Translations under genes and position numbers: made by a program
Notes under the pieces: generated by a model
Database searches by the model: none
Told to the model about the DNA's origin: nothing
Seen by the model: only the letters and a program-made list of their open reading frames with translations
Shown here: one piece after another, positions 46,864-56,639 of the stretch
Position numbering within the stretch: position 1 is the first letter of the stretch
How the letters are laid out: the number at the start of each line of letters is the position of its first letter
NCBI RefSeq assembly: GCF_900188345.1
Contig: NZ_FZOD01000050.1
Coordinates: 1 to 64,000, forward strand
Direction of reading: 5' to 3'
DNA from: Streptosporangium subroseum
GTDB lineage: Bacteria; Actinomycetota; Actinomycetes; Streptosporangiales; Streptosporangiaceae
Length of the DNA: 64,000 bases

Positions 46864-48087
46864 TTGAACGACCTTGCCCAGCGGAGTCACCGTGGTGTCA
46901 TGGACCTACAAGCTGTCGAGGCTCTGAACGAGGACCTCACGGAGTTCGCCGCTGACATCTTCACCTACCTCGCCTACCGAGGCCAACGCGACTACGGCCA
47001 GCAGTACCTGCGTGGGCTGATGCTCGACGGAAAGCGAAAGTCGGTGGAGCCGATGGCCGGTCGGCTGGGCCTGCCCCGGCAGAATCTCGGTCACTTCGTC
47101 GCTCAGTCCACCTGGGAATACACCGAAGTGATGCGGCGTGTCGCCGCGCGAGCGGTCTCGGTGATCGATCCAGCGGCATGGCTGATCGACGATCATCCCT
47201 TTGTCCGTTACGGCCACGGCACCGCCGGAGCGATCGTGCAGCACTGCGGGGAACGCGAGCAGCACCTATGCCAGGTCGCGGTCTCGGTCCATGCGGTGTC
47301 CGAAACCGGTTCCACCCCACTGCACTGGCGATTGTTCATTCCGCAGGTATGGGCCGACGATCCTGAACGCCGCACGAAGGCAGGGATCCCACCCCCGCTC
47401 GCGCATCGGACCAAACAGCAGATCGCGCTGGAGTTACTGGACGAGATCGCCGAATGGGGCTGAGGCCGCCCGTGGTCATCGCCGATAGCGACTACGGCAC
47501 CAAACGTCGCGTTCCGTAACGAGCTCACTGAGCGCGGGATCCCCTGGCTGGTGGCGGTCAACGCTGACACGACGGTCCTGCCGGTCACGGGAGCGCCGAT
47601 CACCGCCTGGGCGAAGCGGCGACCGGCCATCGGCGTCGATGCGCTGGCCCGCACCAGCCAGGGCCGGGCTCGCCGGTTCCTCTACCGCGCAAAGACGGCG
47701 GATCATCCTGCTCGCTGTGGGTGGTTCGCCGCGATCCCCGTCCATATCGCCGGGATCATCGAACGAGGACACATCGCCACCACCGGACAGCGCCTTCTCC
47801 CCGAGCGTACGCTGCTGGTCCAATGGCGACGCAAGCACGACGCTGAACCGTTTCGTGCCTGGATCACCGACCTGCCCGCAGACACTCCTCTGTCCACCTT
47901 CGTCCAACACGCGACCAGCCGCTGGTGCATCGAGACCGATTACCGCGAGATGGAACAGGCCCTGGGTCTGGGCGACTACGAAGGCCGGATCTATGCCGGA
48001 TTCCACCACCACGTCGCCCTCGTTTCCGCAGCGCATCTGTTCTGCCTGGAACGGCGCCTCAACCCAAAAGGAGCGGACACGGTCTGA
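46864..48087 (+). pseudogene. IS701-family transposase with two compensating frameshifts
   Basis: The first frame reads GLMLDGKRKSVEPMAGRLG, WLIDDHPF and LLDEIAEWG, then stops at 47461. A short shifted frame gives RPPVVIADSDYGT, carrying the second catalytic Asp. A third frame continues FRNELTERGIPWLVAVNAD and IETDYREMEQALGLGDYEGR. One base appears lost near 47461 and one gained near 47503, so the net frame is restored but about 15 codons are garbled. The family is clear. Confidence 0.82.
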
Positions 48088-48146
48088 ACCTGTAGTCGAA
48101 CGCCCCGACGATCAGACTTCATCCGCAGCCGCCTGAAAGATCCTGA

Positions 48147-48169
48147 TCCACAGGTATTGACGATTGCTC
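48147..48169. repeat. Short dispersed repeat near the IS701 end
   Basis: TCCACAGGTATTGACGATTGC... matches 53198-53220 (TCCACAGGAATTGACAATTGC...) in 20 of 23 bases. One copy lies 60 bases after the IS701 transposase, so it may be an IS terminus and the second copy a scar. Confidence 0.45.
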
Positions 48170-48637
48170 GCGGTGAGCAGTGCCCGAGAAGCAGGTCAGC
48201 CCATCGGGGCGATGGGTGGCGTCCCTTCCGGAAGCGGAATGGCATCCAGCCGCGCGGGGACCAGGGCGCCTTGCTCGTTGGGCAGCGCGAACCGCCAGTC
48301 ACCCATAGGGGTGCGTTCTGGTGACACCTCGCGCACCGCGCGGACCAAAGCGGCCGCTCTACGGTGCGGAGTGGTGTCGATCCACCCGGGTGGCACGGGG
48401 TGTTCACGAATGGGTGTGAGCTGGGGTGGGTCGGAGCCCTAGAAGATCCCTTCCCGGGATGGAGGTGCTCGTTTCCCGTGACCCCTACACGGAGTTGAGA
48501 CCTCACCGAGGCCGCTGAGATCCCGGTGTCGGGATCGGTCAGTCGTTGCGAGGTTTGCCGAACTCTTCGATCAGCACGGGATACTGCTCCCCACCGTGTC
48601 CGGCGGCGGAGGACTCCGGGGCTCTGTCCCTCGCCGC
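48170..48637. other. Region without an intact gene, possible C-terminal gene fragment
   Basis: On the minus strand 48196-48420 a clean frame reads PPGWIDTTPHRRAAALV, then MGDWRFALPNEQGALVP, which looks like a true C-terminus but has no start or upstream domain. It may be what remains of a gene cut by the IS701 insertion. The rest shows nothing recognisable. Confidence 0.35.
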
Positions 48638-49591
48638 TCAGGCGGCGGCGTCGATGAGCGCCTGCAGCACGCGCTGGGGGTCCTCGGCCAGCCGGTTGCA
48701 CACATACAGCCACCACTCGGTGCCGAAGACGACGTACTCGCGGGTGGGATGACCCCGTTCCGCCATCGCGGCGAGCCGGTCGGGCCCGAGGCCGAGCAAG
48801 GCCTCGAACTCCCAGGGCACATCGGGACCAGGCGTGCCAAACTGGTGGTCGATCTGGTTGATCAGCTCCCAGTCATGGGTGGCGAACGAGCACAGATGTC
48901 CCGACGCGGCCAGCAGCTTGGCATAGCGCAGGTATGCCGTGGCCAGGGCCTGGTCCCCGCGCGCGTAGGCAATCGTCTCCGGCTCCAGGAAGGCCCCCTT
49001 GACCAGGCGGATCCGGCCCGGCAGGTCGAGCAGCGCCGGCAGGTCCTCGACGGTACGGTGCAGCCGCGCCTGAACGGTGATCCCGACGTGGTCGAAACAT
49101 TCGGACAGTTTGCGGTGCACGGACAAGACTGTGTCCGTACGGTCCGAGCCCTCCGCCGAAATCATCATCTCCCGCCCGGTGTCAGCTGTAGCCCGCGCGA
49201 TGCGTGTGGCGTTTTCCAACGCCAGATCTTCATCGATCGCCAGGCCAATGTGCGACAGGTCGAGCGAGATTGAGCAGCCCGGCGGTAGCAGGCGCGCGGC
49301 GTCCACGAACACGTCCGTCTCCGCCCCGGCCCGCTGCGGGTCGCTGCAGCTCTCACCCATGTACTCGACGCTCGTGCGGTGGCCCTTCGCGAGAATCCCC
49401 TCGAGCCGGTCCAGCGCGTCCGCGAGGTTGTCACCGGCCACATAGCGCCGCGCCACCCTGCGGACGATGCCGCCGAGCACCGGGTCCGCGGGGACACGCC
49501 ATTTGAGATCCTCGTCCAGCGCGAGCTTGCGCAGGACTTGGGCCGCCGCGTCGGACGTCTCCTCGATGCCAGGGGTGAACGTGCTCGTCAT
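48638..49591 (-). CDS. Proline dehydrogenase
   Basis: From ATG 49591 the protein has 317 residues, the usual length of monofunctional FAD-dependent proline dehydrogenases. Conserved parts are ISLDLSHIGLAIDEDLALEN, ISAEGSDRTDTVLSVH, GITVQARLHRTVEDL, RIRLVKGAFLEPE and the C-terminal REYVVFGTEWWLYVCNRLAEDPQ (in part; the xxYxxRRxxE-type substrate helix is degenerate). It oxidises proline to pyrroline-5-carboxylate. The GlxA-type regulator is divergent from it, which suggests direct control. Confidence 0.88.
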   Translation of the reverse strand: MTSTFTPGIEETSDAAAQVLRKLALDEDLKWRVPADPVLGGIVRRVARRYVAGDNLADALDRLEGILAKGHRTSVEYMGESCSDPQRAGAETDVFVDAARLLPPGCSISLDLSHIGLAIDEDLALENATRIARATADTGREMMISAEGSDRTDTVLSVHRKLSECFDHVGITVQARLHRTVEDLPALLDLPGRIRLVKGAFLEPETIAYARGDQALATAYLRYAKLLAASGHLCSFATHDWELINQIDHQFGTPGPDVPWEFEALLGLGPDRLAAMAERGHPTREYVVFGTEWWLYVCNRLAEDPQRVLQALIDAAA

Positions 49592-49763
49592 CGTGCGCCT
49601 ACCTATGAAGATGAAGAAAAGAGGGAAACGCAGTCGCCGGCCCTCTTGGACCCGATCGCTCTGCTCTGTCAATCTTTCCGGTGCCGCTCCGTGAGCGAGA
49701 GTGGCAGAGCAGCCGAATAAGCTGAAATTCCTGCCACCTCATGCGCCTCTCAAGGAGAACCGG

Positions 49764-50738
49764 ATGCTGCACGACGTCGCGGTGCTCGCTCTCGACGGCG
49801 GCCACGCCTTCGAGTTGGGAGTGTTCTGTGAGATCTTCGGGATCGACCGCGGGGACGACGGCCTGCCCGTCTACGACTTCGCGGTCGTCTCGCCCACGGG
49901 AACGAGCGTGCGGACGAGGCATGGCTTCCGTGTGGAGACTCCTCACGGACTGGAGCGACTGGAGTCGGCCGATCTCATCGGCATTCCGGCTTCGGATCCG
50001 GACGTGCGGCACTCGGAGGACCTGTACGAGGCGCTTAGGGCCGCGGTGGCACGGGGCGCGCGCGTGCTCAGCATCTGCTCCGGCGCCTTCCTGCTCGGCG
50101 AGGCCGGCCTGCTGGACGGCCGCCGCTGCACCACCCACTGGCGCTATGGCGAGGAACTCGCCCGCCGCTATCCGAAGACCCGGGTGGAGGTGGACGTCCT
50201 CTTCGTCGACGAGGACCCGGTCATCACCGGCGCGGGGACCGTTGCGGGCATCGACACCTGCCTGCATCTGGTACGCAAGGAGCAGGGCAGCGCAGTCGCC
50301 AACGACATTGCCCGGCGCATGGTGGCGCCTCCACACCGGGACGGAAATCAGGCCCAATACATCAAACGCCCGAACGTCGAGCTCGGCGTCGGGCCCTTCG
50401 CATCCCTGCAGGCCTGGCTGCAGGCCAACCTCCACGAGCAACTGACTGTGGAGAGCATGGCGCGCCATGTGAACATGTCGCCGCGCACCTTCGCCCGGCG
50501 CTTCCACCAGGAGATGGGCATCACCCCGCTCCAGTGGCTCACCAACCAGCGCATCCTGCTCGCTCAGCAGCATCTCGAGAACACCGACGAGTCGATCACC
50601 ACGATCGCCGAGCGGGCCGGATTCGGCTCGTCTGCCACGCTGCGCCACCACTTCGCCCAGCGCCTGGGAACCACCCCCCACAGCTACCGACGTACCTTCC
50701 GTGGCCGGCGCACGCGCCCGAACAGCGCCTTCCCGTGA
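49764..50738 (+). CDS. GlxA-family regulator (DJ-1/PfpI domain plus AraC HTH)
   Basis: The start is ATG 49764, six bases after AAGGAG. The 324-residue protein has a DJ-1/PfpI-like domain (VAVLALDGGHAFELGVFCEIFG; the nucleophile region VLSICSGAFLLGEAGLL; CTTHWRYGEEL) and a C-terminal AraC domain (LTVESMARHVNMSPRTFARRF, TTIAERAGFGSSATLRHHF). The divergent proline dehydrogenase gene is the likely target. Confidence 0.9.
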   Translation: MLHDVAVLALDGGHAFELGVFCEIFGIDRGDDGLPVYDFAVVSPTGTSVRTRHGFRVETPHGLERLESADLIGIPASDPDVRHSEDLYEALRAAVARGARVLSICSGAFLLGEAGLLDGRRCTTHWRYGEELARRYPKTRVEVDVLFVDEDPVITGAGTVAGIDTCLHLVRKEQGSAVANDIARRMVAPPHRDGNQAQYIKRPNVELGVGPFASLQAWLQANLHEQLTVESMARHVNMSPRTFARRFHQEMGITPLQWLTNQRILLAQQHLENTDESITTIAERAGFGSSATLRHHFAQRLGTTPHSYRRTFRGRRTRPNSAFP

Positions 50739-51016
50739 CGGCAGGCGTGGGTGGTGAGAGTTCTCGGCCATCATCACGATCACGTTCGGGCTCGAGTCAG
50801 GCATGATCGCCATACTCGAAGAGCTGTACGTCGCCCCAGCGCAACTGCTCGACGCCGGCCAGGAGGACGGCCACGGCTTCGTCGAGGTCAAGGCCGCCTC
50901 CGGTGACACCCTATGGATGCCGAGAACCATGTCACCTCATGCGACCTGCACGTACTCGTGGATCAGGTCACCGAATCGATCTCGCCTAAGTGGTCGACTT
51001 CGGACGTTCTTCGGGG

Positions 51017-51385
51017 TTATGCGGCGGCCTTCGGCGCGGCAGGCTGGTGGTCGCAGTCATCGTGCTGCTGGAGGTTCGACTCTTTCTGTTCGTGTCGCTC
51101 GATCCGGGCCAGTAGGTCCTCGAGGTCGGCCGGGGTGAACTTCCATTCGAAGGGTCGGGCGGCCTGGTTGTAGCGCCGCTCGAAGGCGATAAGCCGGTCT
51201 TCGACCTGGTCAAGGCTGGTGAAGTCATTGGGTGTGACGACCTTGCGCTGGACGATGGAGAAGATTTCGACGTGGTTGAGCCAGGAGACATGTACGGGTG
51301 TGTGCGCCATGACCGCGTTGAGGTAGCGCTTGGCCAGCCGGTCGATGGCGGCCTGGCCGCGGTGGGAGGATGAACCGCGCCGGGA
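51017..51385 (-). pseudogene. IS630-family transposase, C-terminal fragment
   Basis: The minus strand gives HTPVHVSWLNHVEIFSIVQRK with the catalytic Glu, LIAFERRYNQAARPFEWKF and LEDLLARIERHE, the end of IS630 transposases. The N-terminal half and the first two Asp residues are missing. The 278 bases to its right-hand neighbour at 50738 hold no supported gene. Confidence 0.75.
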
Positions 51386-51417
51386 TTGCTGGAGGCTTTG
51401 ATGTACTCCGGCGCGGT

Positions 51418-52107
51418 TCACTCGTGACCATTGCTCCCACCCGCTGCGGGGGCGAGGGGTCCATCCAGGGCTGCCCATTGCAGGAGCAGGATGGTCTTGC
51501 CGTCGGTGATGCGTCCGTCGCGGGTCATGGCGAGGGCCTCAGCGAACGGAAGTTCGAGGACCTCGATGTCCTCGCCGTCTTCCTCGAGTCCGCCGCCGGT
51601 CCCTGTGCGGTCGGCCGGGGTGTAGGGGGCTGCGAAGAAGTGCAGGCGCTCGGTGACGGAGCCGGGGCTCATGTAGGCGTCGAAGACGTGGGTGAGCGGG
51701 CCGAGCGTGACGCCGAGTTCCTCGGCGCTCTCGCGTCGGACGGCGGTCGGCGGGTCGTCCGCGTCAAGCAGCCCTGCGGCGGCTTCGACGAGCACGCCGT
51801 CGGGGTGGTCGTTGACGTAGGCCGGGTAGCGGAACTGGCGGGTGAGCAGGACGCAACCGCGTCCGGTGTCGTAAGGCAGGACGACGGCGCCGTTGCCGCG
51901 GTCGTAGGTCTCGCGCTGCTGGGTTTCCCAGCGTCCGTCGCGGCGGCGGTAGTCGAAGGTGGTGCGGCGCAGGACGTGCCAGCCCTGGGAGGTGAGCTCG
52001 ACGTTGCGGATCACGACATCGGGGTTGCGGTCCAGGCCGCGCCCGGCCTGGTCGAGGCCGGTGCGGCCGTGATGGTCGGGGGTGTCGATGCCGGGGTGGC
52101 TTGTCAC
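51418..52107 (-). CDS. NUDIX hydrolase, ADP-ribose pyrophosphatase-like
   Basis: The GTG start at 52107 overlaps the upstream stop by four bases and gives 229 residues. The Nudix box is GLLDADDPPTAVRRESAEELG, here described by its parts: G at the start, RRE and SAEELG at the end. It is preceded by DHPDGVLVEAAAG and followed by YMSPGSVTERLHFFAA, as in ADP-ribose and GDP-mannose hydrolases of the NudF/NudK type. It forms a small operon with the DUF4406-like gene and is divergent from a DeoR regulator, suggesting a nucleotide-sugar or nucleoside salvage role. Confidence 0.85.
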   Translation of the reverse strand: MTSHPGIDTPDHHGRTGLDQAGRGLDRNPDVVIRNVELTSQGWHVLRRTTFDYRRRDGRWETQQRETYDRGNGAVVLPYDTGRGCVLLTRQFRYPAYVNDHPDGVLVEAAAGLLDADDPPTAVRRESAEELGVTLGPLTHVFDAYMSPGSVTERLHFFAAPYTPADRTGTGGGLEEDGEDIEVLELPFAEALAMTRDGRITDGKTILLLQWAALDGPLAPAAGGSNGHE

Positions 52108-52307
52108 GCGGTCTCCTGCGGGGTGCGGCGGGGAATCTCGGCCACGTCGTGGTAGACGGGCAGGGCGATCCATTCCCCGATCACGGGGAGGTGGCCGGTG
52201 GCGAAGACCGGCCAGGCGGCGGCTTCGAGGCGGGCGAGGTTGGCGGCCATGGCCTGCGGGTCGCCGTTGGTGCCGGAACGGTAGGGGCCGGCGATCAGGA
52301 TGAGCAT
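52104..52307 (-). CDS. DUF4406-like (nucleoside 2-deoxyribosyltransferase-related) protein, short
   Basis: The 67-residue frame from ATG 52307 starts LILIAGPYRSGTNGDPQAM and continues NLARLEAAAWPVFATGHLPVIGEW, the N-terminal half of DUF4406 proteins. Full-length family members have about 110 residues, so the C-terminal half seems lost, possibly by deletion at the junction with the NUDIX gene. Activity is doubtful. Confidence 0.65.
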   Translation of the reverse strand: MLILIAGPYRSGTNGDPQAMAANLARLEAAAWPVFATGHLPVIGEWIALPVYHDVAEIPRRTPQETA

Positions 52308-52370
52308 GGGCTTGTCGATCACGGACGCTAAGATACATGCAGAAACGTGCAAGAACAGGAGAGAATGTGC

Positions 52371-53129
52371 ATGCTGGCTGCTGAACGGCGCGACCACCTG
52401 CTCGGCCTGCTCGCCCGTGAGGGCAAGATCGTCGCCAAGGACGTCGCCGCCGAACTGGGGATCTCCGAGGACAGCGTGCGGCGCGACCTGCGCGATCTCG
52501 CCTCCGAGGGACTGTGCCTGCGGGTCTACGGCGGCGCCCTACCTGTTTCACCCGCGGTGGTCGGCTATACCGCCCGGCAGACCGTGGCCCCGGACGGCAA
52601 GCGGAAGGTCGCTTCGGTGGCTGCCGGGCTGGTGCGGCCGGGCGGTGCGCTGATTCTCGACGGCGGCACTACCGCCCTCGCCGTCGCCCGCGCGCTCCCG
52701 CAGGACCTGGCCTGCACCGTGATCACCCACAGCCCGACCATTGCCGCCGCGCTGCTCGACCATCCGCAGACGGAGCTCTTTATGCTCGGTGGCCGCATCT
52801 TCAAGCACTCGGCGGTCGCCTGCGGAGCGGCCGCGGTCGAGGCCGCGCAGAACGTCTCCGCCGACCTCTGTCTGCTCGGCGTCACCGGCGTACATCCTGA
52901 GGTGGGACTAACCACTGGCGACGCCGAGGAGGCCGCGATGAAGCGTGCCCTGGCCGCACGCGCGGCGGAGACCTACGTCCTCGCCTCCTCCGAGAAGCTC
53001 GGCACAGCTTCGCGGTTCCGCGTCCTGCCCTGGGAAGAGATCAGCGGACTGATCACCGACGCCGACCCCCACGACGCAGTCGTCGAACGGCTGACGGCGC
53101 GCGGCGTGGAGATCCTCACAACCGGCTGA
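52371..53129 (+). CDS. DeoR-family transcriptional regulator
   Basis: ATG 52371 has AGGAGAG seven bases upstream. The 252-residue protein has the DeoR helix-turn-helix (RRDHLLGLLAREGKIVAKDVA, LGISEDSVRRDLRDLASEGL) and the DeoRC sugar-phosphate binding domain (LILDGGTTALAVARALP, VITHSPTIAAALLDHP, ELFMLGGRIFKHSAV, ASSEKLGTASRFRVLPWEEI). Just upstream the two direct repeats CATGCAGAAAC and CGTGCAAGAAC are operator candidates that would also govern the divergent DUF4406/NUDIX pair. Confidence 0.9.
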   Translation: MLAAERRDHLLGLLAREGKIVAKDVAAELGISEDSVRRDLRDLASEGLCLRVYGGALPVSPAVVGYTARQTVAPDGKRKVASVAAGLVRPGGALILDGGTTALAVARALPQDLACTVITHSPTIAAALLDHPQTELFMLGGRIFKHSAVACGAAAVEAAQNVSADLCLLGVTGVHPEVGLTTGDAEEAAMKRALAARAAETYVLASSEKLGTASRFRVLPWEEISGLITDADPHDAVVERLTARGVEILTTG

Positions 53130-53197
53130 CGGCCACGAGCCGAACGCTCGCTGGTCGGCAGGTCATCTAAAGCACCACCGCCACCACGACCCAGCCA

Positions 53198-53220
53198 TCC
53201 ACAGGAATTGACAATTGCTC
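53198..53220. repeat. Second copy of the short repeat seen at 48147
   Basis: Matches 48147-48169 in 20 of 23 bases; no transposase adjoins it, so it may be an excision scar or an orphan IS end. Confidence 0.4.
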
Positions 53221-53361
53221 AGAGCCGGGACCTTTCAGTTCCTGGTTGATCAAACGTCGAGCGCGTCAGATATTTGCTGGTTAGCTCGTGGTCGCTGTCC
53301 CTCAATGCACTTGGCGTAGACACGCAGAAGAACATCAACACCATGACCAGCGCGCTGAGCC

Positions 53362-54542
53362 TGTGGGTGCCCAGAATTCGGCCACCCAGTGTGACCTGGG
53401 GTTTCCCGTTCGCCGGGCAGACTCGGCCTGAGACCGGCAGGCTTCGGGTTCGTGGCTTTACGACTGATCTATCTGATCTTCATTCGGCTTCTCGATGCCC
53501 CTGCCCTATTCCTACGCTCGGACGTCTCCAAGGACGCCGAGATCCTGGTGCTTCGCCACCAACTCGCGGTATTGCGTCGTCAGGTCACCCGGCCCAAGCC
53601 GTCGTGGGCCGACAGTGCCCTCATCTCGGCACTGGTCCGGCTGCTCCCGAAACCGCGCCGGATCGGGCTGCTGATCACGCCCGACACCCTGCTGCGCTGG
53701 CACGCCGATCTGGTTAAACGGCGCTGGACCTACAAGCGCACGACACCCGGCCGGCCGCCGACACGGCCGACGATCCGCGCGCTGGTGCTGCGCCTGGCAG
53801 CCGAGAATCCGACCTGGGGATACCGCAGAATCGCCGGGGAACTGGCTGGCCTGGGCCGGAAAGTGGGCGCTTCCACGGTCTGGAGGATCCTGCACGAAAC
53901 CGGCATCGACCCTGCCCCGGATAAGTCCGGCCCAAGCTGGGAGGAGTTCCTGCGCGCTCAGGCGTCCGGGATCCTGGCCTGCGACTTTTTCCACGCCGAT
54001 ACGATCACGCTGGCCCGGCTGTACTGCTTCGCGGTCGTGGAACATGCCAACCGCCGCGTTCACGTCCTGGGTGTCACTCCGAATCCGACCGCGGGCCGGG
54101 TCGCCCAGCAGGCCCGGAACCTGATGCTCAACCTGGGTGACCGCGCCGCCGACGTCACGTTCTTGATTCGTGACCGCGACGCGAAGTTCACCGCGATGTT
54201 CGATGAGGTGTTCCGCGCCGCGGGAATCCGGATCGTGCTCACCGCGCCGCAGGTTCCGCGGATGAACGCGATCATGGAACGCTGGGTGGGCAGCGTACGC
54301 CGTGAACTCCTGGACCGGATCCTCATCATGAACGCCCGCCACCTGCGTAAGGTCATCGCCGAATACGCGGCCTATTTCAATGGGCACCGCCCGCACCGGG
54401 CCCTGGACCACGCCAGCCCGCTCCGGGCACTCCCGGACCCCGTCGACGCCGATATCAAGGTCATCCGACGAGACCGGCTCGGTGGCCTCCTACACGAATA
54501 CTCCGAGGTCGCATAGGGGTGGCCGAGTTACGGGCACCCACA
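53362..54542 (+). mobile_element. Intact integrase-type insertion sequence
   Basis: The ends are inverted repeats TGTGGGTGCCC on the left and GGGCACCCACA on the right. One full-length transposase fills the 1181-base element. A truncated relative lies at 1150-1719. No target duplication could be identified with confidence. Confidence 0.75.
53452..54516 (+). CDS. Integrase-core transposase (IS3/IS481-like)
   Basis: The 354-residue protein starts at GTG 53452. It has a helix-turn-helix N-terminal half (ILVLRHQLAVLRRQVTRPKP, RPTIRALVLRLAAENPTWGYRRI) and an rve core with DDE residues: D in ILACDFFHADTITL, D in FLIRDRDAKFTAMF, and E in NAIMERWVGSVRREL. The end YAAYFNGHRPHRALDH is typical. It is the only apparently intact transposase gene on an intact element in the right part of the window and may be mobile. 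Confidence 0.88.
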   Translation: MALRLIYLIFIRLLDAPALFLRSDVSKDAEILVLRHQLAVLRRQVTRPKPSWADSALISALVRLLPKPRRIGLLITPDTLLRWHADLVKRRWTYKRTTPGRPPTRPTIRALVLRLAAENPTWGYRRIAGELAGLGRKVGASTVWRILHETGIDPAPDKSGPSWEEFLRAQASGILACDFFHADTITLARLYCFAVVEHANRRVHVLGVTPNPTAGRVAQQARNLMLNLGDRAADVTFLIRDRDAKFTAMFDEVFRAAGIRIVLTAPQVPRMNAIMERWVGSVRRELLDRILIMNARHLRKVIAEYAAYFNGHRPHRALDHASPLRALPDPVDADIKVIRRDRLGGLLHEYSEVA

Positions 54543-54791
54543 GGCATCCTCAACGAGTACCAACATGCCGCCTGACCTGTGCGGATGGGGTTTTCGGCAA
54601 GGGCACCGTCCGAGCGGGTGGTGCGGCCGTCGGGGTGCGCCTCCGGACACCTGACTCCCCGGTCATCGTACTGGAGCATGGGTTGCACGGCGCTGGCCGT
54701 GCCACCATGCCACCCGCATCGGCGGCACCTTTCCCCTGTAGTGCTGGGCGCGGTTACTTGCTCGTCTGGCTCCGCCCACACGGGTGATCAT

Positions 54792-56036
54792 TCATCGAAC
54801 TTCGGCGGGCTCTCGGAGCGACTGTTCCGCCGTCGCAGGCCGAGTCGTCGCCTCCAATGCGAAGCTGGTGCCCGCGAGCGCGAATCCCAGCAGGCCGAAG
54901 CCGACTCCGACCCAGCTGGGCGCGATGTAGCCCAGGCCATGCGCGATGACGATGCCGCCGAGCAACGCGCCGAGGCTGTTGGCGACGTTCATCGCGGACT
55001 GGTTGAGGGCGGCGCCCATCATCTGCGCTCCGGGCGCCACCGCGATCAGGCGGGACTGCAAGGCCGGGCCCAGGAACACGCCGGTCGCACCGACCAGGAA
55101 CACGCCGAGGAACAGCCCGATGGGTGACCGCGCGATGAGCGCGAACACGGCCATCGAGACGATGAACGCCGGGAACCCGGCCATTATGGCGAGGCGCATG
55201 TTGCGGTCCGCCGCCCACCCCCCGGCGGCGTTTCCGACGGTCATGCCGAGCCCGACCACGGCGAGCACCCACGGAACCGTTGACGCCGACAGCCCGGCCA
55301 CATGTGTGGTGACCGGCGTGATGTAGCTGTCGATCGCGAAGAATCCGCCGAAGCCGAGCGACGCGATGCCCGCGGTGAGCCAGACCTGAGGCCTGCGAAA
55401 GGCTCGCAGCTCACTGCGAGCCGTGCCGTTCGGATGCGCGGCGACGGACGGCACGGTCGCAAGCACGGCGAAGAGTGTCAGCGCGAACACGACCGCGATG
55501 GCGAGATAGGCGACTCGCCAGCCGGCCGCCTGGCCGATCCAGGTGATTGCGGGTACGCCGATGACGTTGGCCACGGTCAGGCCGCCGAGCGTGACCGCGA
55601 ATCCCTTGCCGTGACTGCCCGGGCCCATGATCGACGCCGCGACGAGGCCGGCGGCACCGAAGTAGGCCCCGTGCGGTAGCGCGGCCACGAACCGGGCGAC
55701 CAGGACGAGGCCGAATGTCGGGGCGACCGCGGAGGCGACGGTGCCGGCGATGAAGATGGCCAGGAGGATGAGCAGCATCTTCTTACGGGGGACCCGGGCG
55801 GTGCCGGCCGCGAAGAGCGGCGCGCCGACGACGACGCCGGCCGCGTAGATGCTGATCACCCAACCGGCGTGCGCGACGGCCTGCGAGGCGGACTGCTCGT
55901 ACATCGCGGGAAACAGGCTTCGTGCGATGTCCGGCAGCAGACCCATCGCGACGAACTCCGTCAGACCGATGGCGAAGCCCCCGAGGGCAAGGGCAAGGAG
56001 CGCAGCCCAACGCTGCGCCGGGGTGAGGGGGCTCAT
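54792..56036 (-). CDS. MFS transporter, DHA1-type exporter
   Basis: This 414-residue protein has about 12 membrane spans, beginning with WAALLALALGGFAIGLTEFV. The loop motif after helix 2 is present (GAPLFAAGTARVPRKKMLL), and helix 5 has the antiporter-like motif C region. This matches the AraJ/Cmr-type DHA1 family of small-molecule exporters. The substrate cannot be told from sequence. It is followed on the other strand by a decayed ROK regulator, which may once have controlled it. Confidence 0.85.
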   Translation of the reverse strand: MSPLTPAQRWAALLALALGGFAIGLTEFVAMGLLPDIARSLFPAMYEQSASQAVAHAGWVISIYAAGVVVGAPLFAAGTARVPRKKMLLILLAIFIAGTVASAVAPTFGLVLVARFVAALPHGAYFGAAGLVAASIMGPGSHGKGFAVTLGGLTVANVIGVPAITWIGQAAGWRVAYLAIAVVFALTLFAVLATVPSVAAHPNGTARSELRAFRRPQVWLTAGIASLGFGGFFAIDSYITPVTTHVAGLSASTVPWVLAVVGLGMTVGNAAGGWAADRNMRLAIMAGFPAFIVSMAVFALIARSPIGLFLGVFLVGATGVFLGPALQSRLIAVAPGAQMMGAALNQSAMNVANSLGALLGGIVIAHGLGYIAPSWVGVGFGLLGFALAGTSFALEATTRPATAEQSLREPAEVR

Positions 56037-56153
56037 GCGAAACTTTCGTGATCAGTGGAGCACGACTCCGCCGTGTGTCTTGGGGAGGCGGTCAGTGCGC
56101 TCGTGGTAGCTGTTCGCCTAGTTTAGCAACGCTGCTGCGTAATACCCCGGCGG

Positions 56154-56331
56154 GTGGACAAGGCGGCGAACCTGGACTACCTGCGCGAATACAACGACGC
56201 GTTGGTGTCGCGATCGCACGCCGCATCGGCGAGTTCGACCGTGCGATGATCGCCGAAGACACCGGTCTCACCCCGCCGGCGGTCTCCAAGGTGATCGCAC
56301 GCCTCGTGGCGGCCGGTCTGGTGGCGCGGGG
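56154..56331 (+). pseudogene. ROK-type regulator, N-terminal helix-turn-helix remnant
   Basis: GTG 56154 starts DKAANLDYLREYNDALV; after a frameshift near 56205 the next frame reads RRIGEFDRAMIAEDTGL and TPPAVSKVIARLVAAGLVARG. This is the winged-helix start of ROK-family repressors. The gene is cut off at 56331 where the 43-base dispersed repeat begins, so the sugar-binding part is gone. Confidence 0.65.
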
Positions 56332-56332
56332 C

Positions 56333-56375
56333 CACGTCCAGTGGAGTGGTGTACAGCAACACCGCCTTGCACGAT
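56333..56375. repeat. Dispersed repeat, copy interrupting the ROK remnant
   Basis: Identical to 40070-40112 except for one base. Like that copy it directly abuts a truncated gene. The following 260 bases to 56639 hold no supported gene. Confidence 0.65.
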
Positions 56376-56639
56376 GGCCTTGAATCGCTGGTCACGGTCT
56401 ATTCAAGGGATGATCTTGAGGGCGTTTGACCAGCTCATACCTCAGGACGAAGCTGTCAAATCATCAAAGAACGCCCTATCGCCGGTCATTCGATCATCAT
56501 TTGCACTCCCGAAGTTCCATATAAGGGCAACACGGGCCGATCACCGTGCGGCATCGCATCCGCGGGGCTGCGCGGTCATACCGAGGCGGCTTGTGATAGG
56601 CACTGGTGCCCGCCCCCTGCTGAGGACAAGGATCCTGGC

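Noticed and set aside
50803..51138. Plus-strand frame starting MIAILEELYVAPAQLLDAG as a gene
   Set aside because: The second half is antisense to the IS630 fragment, the frame breaks near 50930 and no family is recognisable.
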